Program-made: the position numbers and the translations under genes
Assembly (NCBI RefSeq): GCF_003347015.1
Contig: NZ_PNFB01000010.1
Location: 1 to 64,000, forward strand
DNA: 64,000 bases
DNA from: Brachybacterium sp. YJGR34
Lineage (GTDB): Bacteria; Actinomycetota; Actinomycetes; Actinomycetales; Dermabacteraceae
Direction: 5' to 3'
Notes under the pieces: model-generated
The model's input: only the letters and a program-made list of their open reading frames with translations
Told to the model about the DNA's origin: nothing
Database searches by the model: none
Shown: piece after piece, positions 35,839-44,676 of the stretch
Numbering within the stretch: position 1 is the stretch's first letter
How the letters are laid out: each line of letters opens with the position of its first letter

Positions 35839-36474
35839 ATGGTGCAGTTCCTCTCCCGGCTGTTCCCGCGGCGCACGGAAGGTCCGCTGTACGGACTCTT
35901 CGGGGAGCTGGCCGAGCTGCTGGTCCAGGCGGCGGACACCCATTCGAAGCTGCTGGGGCACGGGTACCGCGAGCGCACGCGGATCGTCCCCAAGCTCCAT
36001 GAGCAGTCCACGGTCGCCGAGGAGCTGAGCCGCCGCATCGCCGAGCGCCTCGCCCAGTCGCTGATCACGCCCTACGAGGCGGAGCTGCTCTACGAGCTCT
36101 CCCTGACGATCACGGACACCGTCGACTCGCTCGAGCACACCGCCCAGCTGCTGGTGGCCTCGCGCGTCGGCGCCCTGCCCACGCCGCTGCTGGACGCGGC
36201 CAAGGGCATCGAGCGCGCCGCGGAGCTCACCGTGGTCGCCTCCTGGACGCTGCACAGCGTGCGCGATCTCGGGGACTACTACCTGCAGATCCGCAAGCTG
36301 AAGCGGCAGGGCGACCGCCTGGTCCGCCAGGCGCTCGGCGAGCTCTACCAGCAGGGCGGATCCTCCCAGGAGATGCTCCCGCTCCACGATGTCTGCGAGT
36401 CCGTCGGCCGGACCCTCGCGTTCCAGGAGCGGACGGCGCGGAGCGCGGATCTGCTGCGCGTCAAGGATTCCTGA
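35839..36474 (+). CDS. DUF47 family phosphate transport regulator (PhoU-like)
   Basis: 211-aa helical protein of the DUF47/PhoU-like group that partners PiT phosphate transporters. It starts FLSRLFPRRTEGPLYGLFGE and shows long amphipathic helices including LLVQAADTHSKLL and ELSLTITDTVDSLEHTAQLL. ATG 35839 follows GAGGAGG at 9 nt. The stop codon is immediately followed by the PiT ATG (TGAATG), so translation is coupled and the two act together in phosphate uptake. Confidence 0.88.
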   Translation: MVQFLSRLFPRRTEGPLYGLFGELAELLVQAADTHSKLLGHGYRERTRIVPKLHEQSTVAEELSRRIAERLAQSLITPYEAELLYELSLTITDTVDSLEHTAQLLVASRVGALPTPLLDAAKGIERAAELTVVASWTLHSVRDLGDYYLQIRKLKRQGDRLVRQALGELYQQGGSSQEMLPLHDVCESVGRTLAFQERTARSADLLRVKDS

Positions 36475-37491
36475 ATGGCCCCGACCATGCTCACCCTGGT
36501 GGTGGTCCTCGCCCTGGTGATGGCCTACGTGAACGGCTTCCACGACGCCTCCAACGCCGTCACCACCGCGATCACGACCCGGTCGCTGCGCGAATCCACG
36601 GCGCTGTACATGGCCGCCCTCCTCAACCTGCTCGGCGCCCTGCTGGGGACGCTGCTGATCTCGGCGACCGCCCAGTGGGCGCTGTCCCTGATGGGACTGC
36701 AGAACCTCGCGGAGGGCACGGCCGGAGCCCCGAACCTGTTCGCCAGCGTCCTCATCGCGGTGATGCTGACGACGATCTTCTGGGAGCTGGTGACCTGGTG
36801 GATCGGGATGCCGTCCTCCACCTGGCACGCCTTCCTCTCCGCGACGCTGGGTGCCTCCCTCGCGATCGGCACGGTCGCGGCCTGGGGGAGGCTGGGGACG
36901 ATCCTCACCATCTCGCTGCTGGGCCCTGTGCTCTCGGCGACCGTCGCCTTCCTCCTGATGCAGGTGGTCAAGTCGGTGATGCGCAGCGACCGGCTGCGGA
37001 TCGGCCACCTCCGCTTCGCCCAGATGATCTCCGCCGGCGCGGTCGCGACCGGCCATGGGATCGCCGATTCCCGGCTGCCGCTGGCCGTGATCGTGGTGGG
37101 GGCCTCCGCCGCGGGCATGGGGTCGACGGCGACGCACGCCATGATGGTCGCCGTCGCGATCGCGATGGGCGCCGGAACCCTCATCGGCGGCCACCGGATC
37201 ATCCGCACCATCGGCCGGCGGCTGACGGAGCTGACCACCGCCCAGGGCCTGGCCGCGGAGACCTCGGCTGCGTCCACGATGTCCCTGAGCATCTTCGGCC
37301 TGGACTCCCCGGTCTCCACCTCCCACTCCCTCGCCTCGAGCGTGGTGGGGGCGGGAGCGGCGATGGGCCCCCGGCACGTCCGCTGGTCCACCGCGCGCAC
37401 CATGCTCTCCGTCTGGGTGGGCACCCCGCTGGTCTGCGCCGTGATCTGCGCGGCCCTGCTCGGCGTGATGCACGAGCTCAGCCTCGTCTGA
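36475..37491 (+). CDS. Low-affinity inorganic phosphate transporter (PiT family)
   Basis: 338-aa membrane transporter with about ten TM helices. Both PiT repeats are visible, the first as VNGFHDASNAVTTAITTRSL and the second near FGLDSPVSTSHSLASSVV. Import of metal-phosphate complexes by proton symport is known for the family. It is downstream of and directly abutting the DUF47 gene. Confidence 0.92.
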   Translation: MAPTMLTLVVVLALVMAYVNGFHDASNAVTTAITTRSLRESTALYMAALLNLLGALLGTLLISATAQWALSLMGLQNLAEGTAGAPNLFASVLIAVMLTTIFWELVTWWIGMPSSTWHAFLSATLGASLAIGTVAAWGRLGTILTISLLGPVLSATVAFLLMQVVKSVMRSDRLRIGHLRFAQMISAGAVATGHGIADSRLPLAVIVVGASAAGMGSTATHAMMVAVAIAMGAGTLIGGHRIIRTIGRRLTELTTAQGLAAETSAASTMSLSIFGLDSPVSTSHSLASSVVGAGAAMGPRHVRWSTARTMLSVWVGTPLVCAVICAALLGVMHELSLV

Positions 37492-37573
37492 GCCGTGCGT
37501 GCTCGGAACCGGTTCGGGCTCCACGGAGGATCGGCCCGTATCCTGGGACGAGCCGAATCGCGAAGGAGCCCCG

Positions 37574-38344
37574 ATGTCCGACGGTGAGTCCACGACGCCC
37601 GCACCCCGGAAGCGTCCCAGCTACGGGCTGCCGGCCCCCACCACGCCCGCTCCGGGCGGGGGCGGCGCGCCGCAGCAGTGGTCCCCCTCCGGTCAGGAGG
37701 CGCCCGGAGGCGACCCCTACGGCGCCCCCGCCCCCGGAGGCGCGCCCACCGGCGGCCCCTTCGGCGGCGGCGAGGTCCCGCAGACCGGCCCGCTCCCCTC
37801 GACCGGCCACCTGGGACCCGCGCGACGCCGGCGACGGGGCGTCGTCCCGCTCGTCATCGGCCTGATCCTGCTGGTGATCGTGGGGCCCGTGATGACCATC
37901 GGCGGCATCGTCTGGTCGATGAGCTCCCTGGTCCCGGACGCGACCTCGGGCCCCACCGTGATCGACGGCGGCACCGTCGATCTCGAGGTGCCCGCCAACG
38001 AGATGCTCATCGTCTACGTCCCGGCCGAGGACGCGGAGGCCGCGCAGTGCACCGCCGAGGGCTCCGGGTCCGGGGACGTCAGCACCGTGCCCAGCTCGAG
38101 CACCACGGTCTTCGGCGACGGCTCCGAGTACGTCCAGGTGCTCGGCGTCGCCACCCTGCAGGACACCACGGTGACGATCTCCTGCACGGGCACCGACGGC
38201 CCGGCCTATCTCGGGCCCTACAGCCTCCTGAGCATGGCCGGCCCGCTGCTGATCGGCCCGATCATCGGCGTCGTCGCCGGGCTCGTCGGGCTGATCCTGA
38301 CGATCATCGGCATCGTGCTGCTGGTGCGGTCCCGCCGCGCCTGA
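37574..38344 (+). CDS. Hypothetical membrane protein with Pro/Gly-rich N-terminus
   Basis: 256-aa protein. Residues 1-85 are Pro/Gly/Ser-rich and cytoplasmic. A TM helix follows an RRRRR stretch (~92-115), then an extracytoplasmic beta-rich domain with two Cys (AAQCTAEG, VTISCTGTD), then a second TM helix near the C-terminus (~225-252). Ribosome site GAAGGAG precedes ATG 37574. Family not recognised. Confidence 0.68.
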   Translation: MSDGESTTPAPRKRPSYGLPAPTTPAPGGGGAPQQWSPSGQEAPGGDPYGAPAPGGAPTGGPFGGGEVPQTGPLPSTGHLGPARRRRRGVVPLVIGLILLVIVGPVMTIGGIVWSMSSLVPDATSGPTVIDGGTVDLEVPANEMLIVYVPAEDAEAAQCTAEGSGSGDVSTVPSSSTTVFGDGSEYVQVLGVATLQDTTVTISCTGTDGPAYLGPYSLLSMAGPLLIGPIIGVVAGLVGLILTIIGIVLLVRSRRA

Positions 38345-38369
38345 GACCGCACCCTCCGGTGCCATCTCA
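38342..38369 (+). terminator. Likely terminator hairpin
   Basis: 12-base arms (38342-38353 and 38358-38369) with two internal mismatches and loop CTCC, beginning at the stop codon of the preceding gene. Confidence 0.5.
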
Positions 38370-38451
38370 GGAACACGCGGCCCCGCGCTCCCCGCTGACG
38401 CCTGACCTACAGTGACGGGGTGACCCCGACCCCGAGGATGGAGTGGTGACC

Positions 38452-40095
38452 ATGCACCCCCGCGCCGGCCAGAAGGCTCTCCCGGAGGATCTCGTCGACG
38501 TCGACGCGCTCCTGGACGCGTACTACGACCTCCATCCGGACCCGTCGGACCCCGATCAGGCCGTCGCCTTCGGCACCTCGGGGCATCGCGGCTCCTCGCT
38601 GGACGCCCGCTTCACCGAGGACCACATCGCCGCCACCACGCAGGCGATCGTGGAGCACCGCGCGGCACAGGGGATCCGCGGACCGCTGTTCATCGGCCGC
38701 GACACCCATGCCCTGTCCCGGCCCGCCTTCGACACCGCGCTGGAGGTGCTGGCCGGCAACGACGTGCCCGCGCTGGTCGATGCGCAGGACGGCTACACGC
38801 CCACCCCCGCCCTCTCCCACGCGATCCTGGTCCACAACCGCGGCCGGTCCGCCGACGATCCCGGCCGGGCCGACGGCATCGTCGTCACCCCCAGCCACAA
38901 CCCGCCCCGCGACGGCGGCTTCAAGTACAACCCCCCGCACGGCGGTCCCGCCGGGTCCGAGGCGACCGGGTGGATCGCCCGGCGCGCCAACGAGCTGCTC
39001 GCCGAGGGCCTGAAGGGCGTTCGCCGCCACGGGCGGCAGAAGGCCCTGCAGGACGCCGGCCGCTACGACTATCTCCACACCTACGTCCAGGACCTCCCGA
39101 ACGTGGTGGACATCGAGGCGATCCGCCGTGCCGGCGTGCGCATCGGGGCGGACCCCCTGGGCGGCGCCGCCGTCGACTACTGGGCGGAGATCGGCGAGAT
39201 GCACGACCTCGATCTCACCGTGGTCAACCCCGAGGTGGACCCGCAGTGGGGCTTCATGACCCTGGACCGGGACGGGAAGATCCGGATGGACTGCTCGAGC
39301 CCGTGGGCGATGGCCTCGCTGCTCGAGAAGCGCCACGAGTACGACATCGCCACCGGCAACGACGCCGACGCCGACCGCCACGGCATCGTCACCCCCGACG
39401 GGCTGATGAACCCCAATCACTACCTCGCCACCGCGATCCGCTATCTCTTCGCGCACCGCCCCGACTGGCCGAGCACGGCGAAGGTCGGCAAGACGGTGGT
39501 CTCCTCGAGCCTCATCGATCGGGTGGTCGCCTCGCTGGGACGCGAGCTCTTCGAGGTGCCGGTGGGCTTCAAATGGTTCGTGCCGGGGCTGATCGACTCC
39601 TCCGTCGGCTTCGGAGGCGAGGAGAGCGCGGGAGCCTCCTTCCTGCGGCGCGACGGCTCGGTGTGGACCACCGACAAGGACGGCATCATCCTCGCGCTGC
39701 TGGCCTCGGAGATCCTCGCCGTGACGGGCCGCTCGCCCAGCACGCTGCACCAGGAGCTGGTCGAGGAGTTCGGCCAGAGCGCCTACGCCCGGGTCGACGC
39801 CCCCGCGGACCGCACGCAGAAGGCGAAGCTCGCATCGCTCAGCGCGGAGCAGGTCACCGCGACCGAGCTGGCCGGGGAGCCGATCACCGCGGCGATCACC
39901 GAGGCACCCGCGGGCGGGGCGCTCGGCGGCCTCAAGGTCTCCACCGACTCGGCCTGGTTCGCGGCGCGCCCCTCGGGGACCGAAGACATCTACAAGATCT
40001 ACGCCGAGTCGTTCCGCGGCGAGGAGCACCTGGTCCGGGTGCAGGAGGCCGCGAAGGATCTCGTGGACGGCGCGCTCTCCGACGAACCCGCCTGA
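38452..40095 (+). CDS. pgm: Phosphoglucomutase, alpha-D-glucose specific
   Basis: 547-aa enzyme interconverting glucose 1- and 6-phosphate, linking glycogen/trehalose and galactose metabolism to glycolysis. Domains of the alpha-D-phosphohexomutase family appear in order: catalytic phosphoserine loop VTPSHNPP, metal loop [10 protein letters not shown], sugar-binding [10 protein letters not shown] and phosphate-binding [14 protein letters not shown]. Size matches E. coli Pgm. ATG 38452 is preferred to GTG 38443 because GGAG is better spaced. It could process glucose 1-phosphate arising from galactose use. Confidence 0.95.
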   Translation: MHPRAGQKALPEDLVDVDALLDAYYDLHPDPSDPDQAVAFGTSGHRGSSLDARFTEDHIAATTQAIVEHRAAQGIRGPLFIGRDTHALSRPAFDTALEVLAGNDVPALVDAQDGYTPTPALSHAILVHNRGRSADDPGRADGIVVTPSHNPPRDGGFKYNPPHGGPAGSEATGWIARRANELLAEGLKGVRRHGRQKALQDAGRYDYLHTYVQDLPNVVDIEAIRRAGVRIGADPLGGAAVDYWAEIGEMHDLDLTVVNPEVDPQWGFMTLDRDGKIRMDCSSPWAMASLLEKRHEYDIATGNDADADRHGIVTPDGLMNPNHYLATAIRYLFAHRPDWPSTAKVGKTVVSSSLIDRVVASLGRELFEVPVGFKWFVPGLIDSSVGFGGEESAGASFLRRDGSVWTTDKDGIILALLASEILAVTGRSPSTLHQELVEEFGQSAYARVDAPADRTQKAKLASLSAEQVTATELAGEPITAAITEAPAGGALGGLKVSTDSAWFAARPSGTEDIYKIYAESFRGEEHLVRVQEAAKDLVDGALSDEPA

Positions 40096-40389
40096 TCCGC
40101 GCCGGCGCCGCCCGGAGCAAGGAGCTCCGCGGTCTCGTGGAACGTCGAGGGGACTTCCAGCCTTCGGCATCGGTGCAGGTCGCAAGTAAAGACTGCGTCA
40201 AACCGGAGCCTGCTTGATGCAAATCACCCGCGGGTGGCGCCGTCCACACGCCCCTTGTGTCCGCTTTCCCCGACGCGCAGGATGGGAGGGTTGTAAAGGG
40301 CCGGTAGGGTAATGTGCTCGGTCGGACCCACCAGAAACGATGCCGGTAAGGACGTCCGCGTCCGCGATCCAGGGAGGGGGACCACGCCT
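40096..40389. other. Intergenic region before the repeat protein
   Basis: Holds the promoter of the next gene, perhaps around TAGGGTAAT near 40306. There are AT-richer patches around 40185-40225. I looked for a riboswitch core and hairpins but could not support one. The ribosome site GGGAGGGGG lies just upstream of ATG 40390. Confidence 0.35.
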
Positions 40390-41784
40390 ATGCGCCTGCG
40401 CTCACGACTGTGCGCCGGGTCCGCCGCCCTCGCCATGACCCTCCCCCTCGCCGTCGCGCCGTCGTTCGCCGAGGCCCCCCAGCCCGATGACGGGACGGTG
40501 TCCGAGGACGCCGGGACGCCGTCCGCCGCGGCGCAGGCCTCCGCGCGAATCTCGATCACGAAGCGCCCGCAGGGCGCGACCGGCCCCCCGGAGGCGGCCG
40601 ATCCGGCGCCGACGACTCCCGCCCGGCCGCCCGAGACCGAGCCGGGGAAGGGCACCGGGAAGGGCAACGGCGCCGCGAACGGCGACGGCGACCGCGACGA
40701 GGACCGGGGCGAGCCCGAGCAGGGCGGCGGCGCCGACGTCGAGATCGACGTGAGCATCACTCCCCCGCCGGACGGGGAGGACGACGAGGACGGCACCTCC
40801 GCCGAGGATCCGGCCGACGAGGAGCCGGCGGAGGACGACGGGGCCGACGACGAACAGGTCGAAGAGCCCACCGCGGATCCCGAACCCGAAGAACCCACCA
40901 CGGCCCCCGAGACCGAGGCGCCGGTCGAAGACACCGAATCCGGGAGCGCTCCCTCAGGGGACGGCGAGTCCGGCGAGGCACAGCCCGATGACGGACAGAC
41001 CGGTCAGGAGTCGGCGACTCCCGAGCCCGACGAGCCCACGGACGTCCCGGACACGGAGAGCCCCACCACGGCCCCGGGCACCGGCGAGGACACCGCCGGC
41101 GACGAGCCGCCCGCCCCGGAGCCCGAGAAGCCCACCGAGGACCCGGAGACCGAGGACCCCACCGAGAAGCCCACCGAGGACCCGGAGACCGAGGACCCCA
41201 CCGAGAAGCCCACCGAGGACCCGGAGACCGAGAAGCCCACGGAGGAGTCCACCGAGACCCCGGAGACTGAGGAGCCGGTGACCGAGGAAGACACCGCGGA
41301 GTCCGCGACCGAGCCGGAGGCCGATCAGGACGAGCTCGCTCCCGTGGCCATCCCCGAGGTGCCCGCCTCGCCCGAGCCCCCGTCGCCGGTCATCCCCGAG
41401 ACGTCCCCTGAGGAGCACTCCCCCGAGGAGCCGGCGACGGAGATCGCCGAGGCGCCGGCGGTGCGGTCCACCGCCGACGAGCCGGCGTCCCGCGCCGAGC
41501 CGACGGTTCCTCTCACCGCCTCGGAGGAGACGGCCTCGCAGGAGGGCACCGGCGCGATGCAGCCCAGCGCTCCCCCGCCTCCGGCCGAGCGGGCCTCGAC
41601 CTCCACCGCGAGCGAGGGCGGGCCCGTGGTCCGCCTCTTCAACGCGTTCAACGACGATTCGTCCTCCGCCTTCGGGCAGATGCGTCAGGTCCTCTGGGTC
41701 GCTCTCGGCATCGGCTTCCTGACCACCGCCGGGTTCGTCGGCGCCACCTGGTTCAGCCGGCGCGGACCCGGGCCCGGCGCCTGA
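40390..41784 (+). CDS. Secreted/surface Thr-Pro-Glu-rich repeat protein, C-terminal TM anchor
   Basis: 464-aa very acidic low-complexity protein. It has a Sec signal peptide (MRLRSRLCAGSAALAMTLPL, likely cleaved near residue 28), a long Asp/Glu/Pro/Thr-rich region with 13-residue repeats (EKPTEDPETEDPT) and a C-terminal TM helix (~433-455) with a short Arg-containing tail. There is no LPxTG sortase motif, so it should be a single-pass membrane protein spanning the wall as a stalk. Possible roles are surface spacing or wall tethering; these are guesses. Confidence 0.75.
   Translation: MRLRSRLCAGSAALAMTLPLAVAPSFAEAPQPDDGTVSEDAGTPSAAAQASARISITKRPQGATGPPEAADPAPTTPARPPETEPGKGTGKGNGAANGDGDRDEDRGEPEQGGGADVEIDVSITPPPDGEDDEDGTSAEDPADEEPAEDDGADDEQVEEPTADPEPEEPTTAPETEAPVEDTESGSAPSGDGESGEAQPDDGQTGQESATPEPDEPTDVPDTESPTTAPGTGEDTAGDEPPAPEPEKPTEDPETEDPTEKPTEDPETEDPTEKPTEDPETEKPTEESTETPETEEPVTEEDTAESATEPEADQDELAPVAIPEVPASPEPPSPVIPETSPEEHSPEEPATEIAEAPAVRSTADEPASRAEPTVPLTASEETASQEGTGAMQPSAPPPPAERASTSTASEGGPVVRLFNAFNDDSSSAFGQMRQVLWVALGIGFLTTAGFVGATWFSRRGPGPGA
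41125..41232 (+). repeat. 39-bp in-frame tandem repeat, about 2.8 copies
   Basis: Units start at 41125, 41164 and 41203 and are essentially identical at DNA level. Each encodes 13 residues (EKPTEDPETEDPT). The third unit is cut short at 41232 and followed by a diverged copy. Confidence 0.9.
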
Positions 41785-41796
41785 GCCCCGTCCGGA

Positions 41797-42315
41797 TCAG
41801 CGCTCGGCCAGCAGCTCCTCCACCCGCGCGATGATCGCGGGGACGCTGCGCTGCATCTCCTGGATCGTCCGGTCGAACGCCGCCTGCCCCTCGTACCAGG
41901 GGTCCTCCACCGCGATCTCCGTCTCCGGTGTCTCCGGGGCGATCGCGGGATCGAAGCGGCGCCACATCGTGATCTCCGGCGGCGCCGATCCCCTCGGCGC
42001 CTGCTGCGCCATCCTGCGCAGGGACTGCGCCTGCGCGGAGGTCATCGGCAGCGCCAGGTCCCAGGCCAGCAGCTCGGTGAGGTGGATCGTGCGGGCCGTG
42101 TGCTCGAAGGGGCGCACGAAGCCCGCATGCTCGAGGGCGAGCTCGGTGCGGTCGTCCATCGGCATCCCCTCCGCCTCCCAGCTGGTCCCGGCGGATCCCA
42201 CCTCGACCCGGTCCGCGAGGCCGGCGCGTCCGATCGCCTCCCGCAGCATCACGGCAGCGGCCGGCGAGCGACAGACGTTGCCCGTGCAGACGGTGAGCAG
42301 GCGAAGGGTCGACAT
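41797..42315 (-). CDS. Low-molecular-weight protein-tyrosine phosphatase
   Basis: 172-aa LMW-PTP. The P-loop is VCTGNVCRSP with nucleophile C10 and R16, and the general acid lies in VEDPWYEG. Such enzymes remove phosphate from tyrosine on polysaccharide-export kinases, or may be moonlighting arsenate reductases. A -10-like CACAAT (42322-42327) is 6 nt before ATG 42315. No tyrosine kinase is adjacent. Confidence 0.9.
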   Translation of the reverse strand: MSTLRLLTVCTGNVCRSPAAAVMLREAIGRAGLADRVEVGSAGTSWEAEGMPMDDRTELALEHAGFVRPFEHTARTIHLTELLAWDLALPMTSAQAQSLRRMAQQAPRGSAPPEITMWRRFDPAIAPETPETEIAVEDPWYEGQAAFDRTIQEMQRSVPAIIARVEELLAER

Positions 42316-42473
42316 GACCCCATTGTGTCAACGTCGGAGCGGTGGGAGCACCGACTCGCCCGGACCCGTACAATGCTCGCGGGAGTGCATGCGATGCCCG
42401 GGGGCAGCCCGCGATCACCATCTCCAGGGCTTGATCGCCCGTGACCACGCAACGACGGCTCAGGAGGACACCC

Positions 42474-42959
42474 ATGGCCGACATCATCCGCGCCCACGAC
42501 GACGACTGGTCGCTCGTGCGCGAGATCCGTCTGAGGTCCCTCAGCACGGACCCTGCCGCCTTCGGGCAGACCTGGGAGAGGGAATCGACCTACGAGGACT
42601 CGGTCTGGAAGGATCGCGTCCGGGACGCCGCCTGGTTCCTGGCGCTCGAGTCCGGGCAGCCGGTCGCCGTGGTCGCCGCACGCCACGAGGAGGACTCCCC
42701 CGCCAACGAGCGCGAGCTCCAGGCCATGTGGACCACCCCCACCTCTCGTCACGGCGGGCTCGCGCAGCGACTCGCCGAGGCCGTGATCGAGTGGGCCCGC
42801 GAGGACGGCGCCGACACCGTCACGCTGTACGTCGGCCCCAAGAACAGCAGCGCGAAGTCCCTCTACGAGAGCCTCGGCTTCGTCGACACCGGCGATCGCT
42901 GGGAGGTCGTCGAGGACGATCCCGACGGCGCCTGGCTCAAGATGTCGCGCTCCGTCTGA
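42474..42959 (+). CDS. GNAT-family N-acetyltransferase
   Basis: 161-aa single GNAT domain. It begins IIRAHDDDWSLVREIRLRSL with AFGQTWERE, a combination typical of a GNAT subgroup, and has acetyl-CoA-loop equivalents around TSRHGGLAQRLAEAVIEWA and NSSAKSLYESLGFVDTG. ATG 42474 has AGGAGG upstream. Substrate unknown. It is followed 6 bp later by the App1-type phosphatase gene, so co-transcription is likely. Confidence 0.85.
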   Translation: MADIIRAHDDDWSLVREIRLRSLSTDPAAFGQTWERESTYEDSVWKDRVRDAAWFLALESGQPVAVVAARHEEDSPANERELQAMWTTPTSRHGGLAQRLAEAVIEWAREDGADTVTLYVGPKNSSAKSLYESLGFVDTGDRWEVVEDDPDGAWLKMSRSV

Positions 42960-42965
42960 CGCCCG

Positions 42966-44072
42966 GTGAAGGCGCCCTCGTCCCTGCCGTCCCCCCGCAC
43001 GGTGCTGCGTGCGGTCGGGTCGCGAGCGGGGCGGGACCGCCCGCACTGGGCGGCCCGGCTCGAGGACCTCAAGAACAGCACCGTCGGCGCCGCGCTGCGC
43101 CGGATGGGCTGGCAGCCGCGCCTGCAGCCCTTCCACGGCTACGGCTCCTCCGACCACGTTCGCGTGCTGGCCAAGGTCCTGTACGCCTCCCCGGGGACAC
43201 CCGCGAGCTTCCACGACCAGCCGGTCCATGACATGCGCACCATGGCGGTGCGCGGCTGGCGCAGCTTCGCGAGCCAGGTGGTGCCCCGCGCCACGGTCCA
43301 TGTCCTGCTGGGCGACCGCGAGTTCACGGTGCGAGCGGATCGCTCCGGCATCGTCGACGCGTCGCTCGAGGTGGCCCTCTGCCCCGGCCGGCACGAGGTG
43401 CTGCTGTGGACGGCACCCGGCAACGAGGTCACCGCCGAGATCACGGTGGTCGACCCCGAGGCGGAGGTCGGGCTGGTCAGCGACATCGACGACACCGTCA
43501 TGGTCACCTGGCTGCCCCGCCCGCTGCTGGCCTTCTGGAACGCCTTCGTCATCCACCAGTCCTCACGACGCGTGGTGCCCGGCATGGCGATGCTCTACCA
43601 GCGCCTCGCGCGCGAGCACCCGCACCTGCCGGTGGTGTACCTCTCCACCGGTGCCTGGAACGTGTTCCCCGTGCTCAAGCGCTTCCTGTACAAGAACGGG
43701 TATCCCGACGGGCCCCTGCTGCTCACCGACTGGGGCCCCACCCACACCGGCTTCTTCCGCTCGGGACCCGAGCACAAGCTGCACTCCCTCGAACAGCTCG
43801 CCGCGACCTACCCCCGGATGCGCTGGATCCTCATCGGGGACGACGGGCAGCACGACCCCTCGATCTACGCGGAGTTCGCGGCCCGCCACCCCGAGCTCGT
43901 CGAGATGGTGCTGATCCGGCAGCTCACCGAACCCGAGCAGCTGCTCGCCCACGGCACCCGGCGCCCCCTCGAGGGCTCGGAGCAGGCCGCGGGCGCTCCG
44001 CTCACCCTCACCGCCCCCGGCGGGCACGGACTGCTCGCCGCCCTCGAACGCACCGGAGAGATCACGGCATGA
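42966..44072 (+). CDS. App1-family phosphatidate phosphatase-like protein (DUF2183)
   Basis: 368-aa protein with the DUF2183 catalytic domain in its second half. The HAD-like motif is VSDIDDTVMVTWLP, with later segments VVYLSTGAWNVFPVLKRFL and ILIGDDGQHDPSIYAEFA. Yeast App1 is a phosphatidate phosphatase; bacterial members are assumed to act on a phospholipid or related phosphate. The N-terminal ~150 residues form a beta-rich domain. GTG start without a good ribosome site suggests coupling to the upstream GNAT. It overlaps the next GNAT by ATGA. Confidence 0.85.
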   Translation: MKAPSSLPSPRTVLRAVGSRAGRDRPHWAARLEDLKNSTVGAALRRMGWQPRLQPFHGYGSSDHVRVLAKVLYASPGTPASFHDQPVHDMRTMAVRGWRSFASQVVPRATVHVLLGDREFTVRADRSGIVDASLEVALCPGRHEVLLWTAPGNEVTAEITVVDPEAEVGLVSDIDDTVMVTWLPRPLLAFWNAFVIHQSSRRVVPGMAMLYQRLAREHPHLPVVYLSTGAWNVFPVLKRFLYKNGYPDGPLLLTDWGPTHTGFFRSGPEHKLHSLEQLAATYPRMRWILIGDDGQHDPSIYAEFAARHPELVEMVLIRQLTEPEQLLAHGTRRPLEGSEQAAGAPLTLTAPGGHGLLAALERTGEITA

Positions 44073-44635
44073 CCGCACAGCAGACCCCGGCTCCCCGCTC
44101 CCCGGAGGAGGTGCTGCTGCGCCCCGCCCGCCAGGACGACGTCCCCGCGATCGTCGCGCTGGTGCAGGCGGCCTACCGCGGCGAGGGCGGATGGACCACC
44201 GAGGCGCATCTGGTGGACGGGGCACGCACGGACGAGGGCGAGGTCGCCGCGATGCTCGTCGACGACACGGTGACCCTGCTGGTCGCCGAGCTCGACGGGA
44301 CCGTGCGCGGATGCTGCTACACCCACCGGGAGCCGGTCAGCGCCGACGGCACCACCCGCGCCGAGCTCGGACTGTTCGCCGTGCACCCGGCCGCGCAGTC
44401 CCGCGGCCTGGGCGCGCGCCTGCTCGAGGCCCAGGCCGCGCACCTGGGCGGCATCGGTGTCGACGTGCTCATGATCCGGGTGCTGCAGTCGCGGCCCGAG
44501 CTGCATGCCTGGTACGAGCGCCACGGCTTCGCCCCCACCGGCCAGCGGGTCCCCTTCGCCGGGAGCGCGGAGGCGCTGAAGGTCGCCGAGCTCGGGATGG
44601 ACGTCATGGAGCGCCCCCTGACCGCCGCCCCCTGA
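44069..44635 (+). CDS. GNAT-family N-acetyltransferase
   Basis: 188-aa GNAT protein. It shows VLLRPARQDDVPAIVALVQA at the start, the acetyl-CoA loop ELGLFAVHPAAQSRGLGARL, and the C-terminal LHAWYERHGFAPTGQRVPF. Start ATG 44069 overlaps the DUF2183 stop (ATGA), placing it as the last gene of a GNAT-DUF2183-GNAT operon. Substrate unknown. Confidence 0.88.
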   Translation: MTAQQTPAPRSPEEVLLRPARQDDVPAIVALVQAAYRGEGGWTTEAHLVDGARTDEGEVAAMLVDDTVTLLVAELDGTVRGCCYTHREPVSADGTTRAELGLFAVHPAAQSRGLGARLLEAQAAHLGGIGVDVLMIRVLQSRPELHAWYERHGFAPTGQRVPFAGSAEALKVAELGMDVMERPLTAAP

Positions 44636-44664
44636 CGCGCGGGATGCCGGCGGGCCGACGGGGC

Positions 44665-44670
44665 TAGTCT
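44665..44670 (+). promoter_or_regulatory. -10 box TAGTCT, leaderless start
   Basis: TAGTCT, 6 nt, ATG 44677 of the aldo/keto reductase. Confidence 0.5.
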
Positions 44671-44676
44671 CGTGCC

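Noticed and set aside
40096..40389. c-di-AMP (ydaO) or other riboswitch before the repeat protein
   Set aside because: The region is of suitable length but I could not match any conserved riboswitch core or draw a supported fold.
41125..41232. CRISPR-like repeat array
   Set aside because: The 39-bp units are directly adjacent without spacers and lie in frame in a coding sequence.
40390..41784. Sortase-anchored LPxTG protein
   Set aside because: No LPxTG-like motif before the C-terminal hydrophobic segment.
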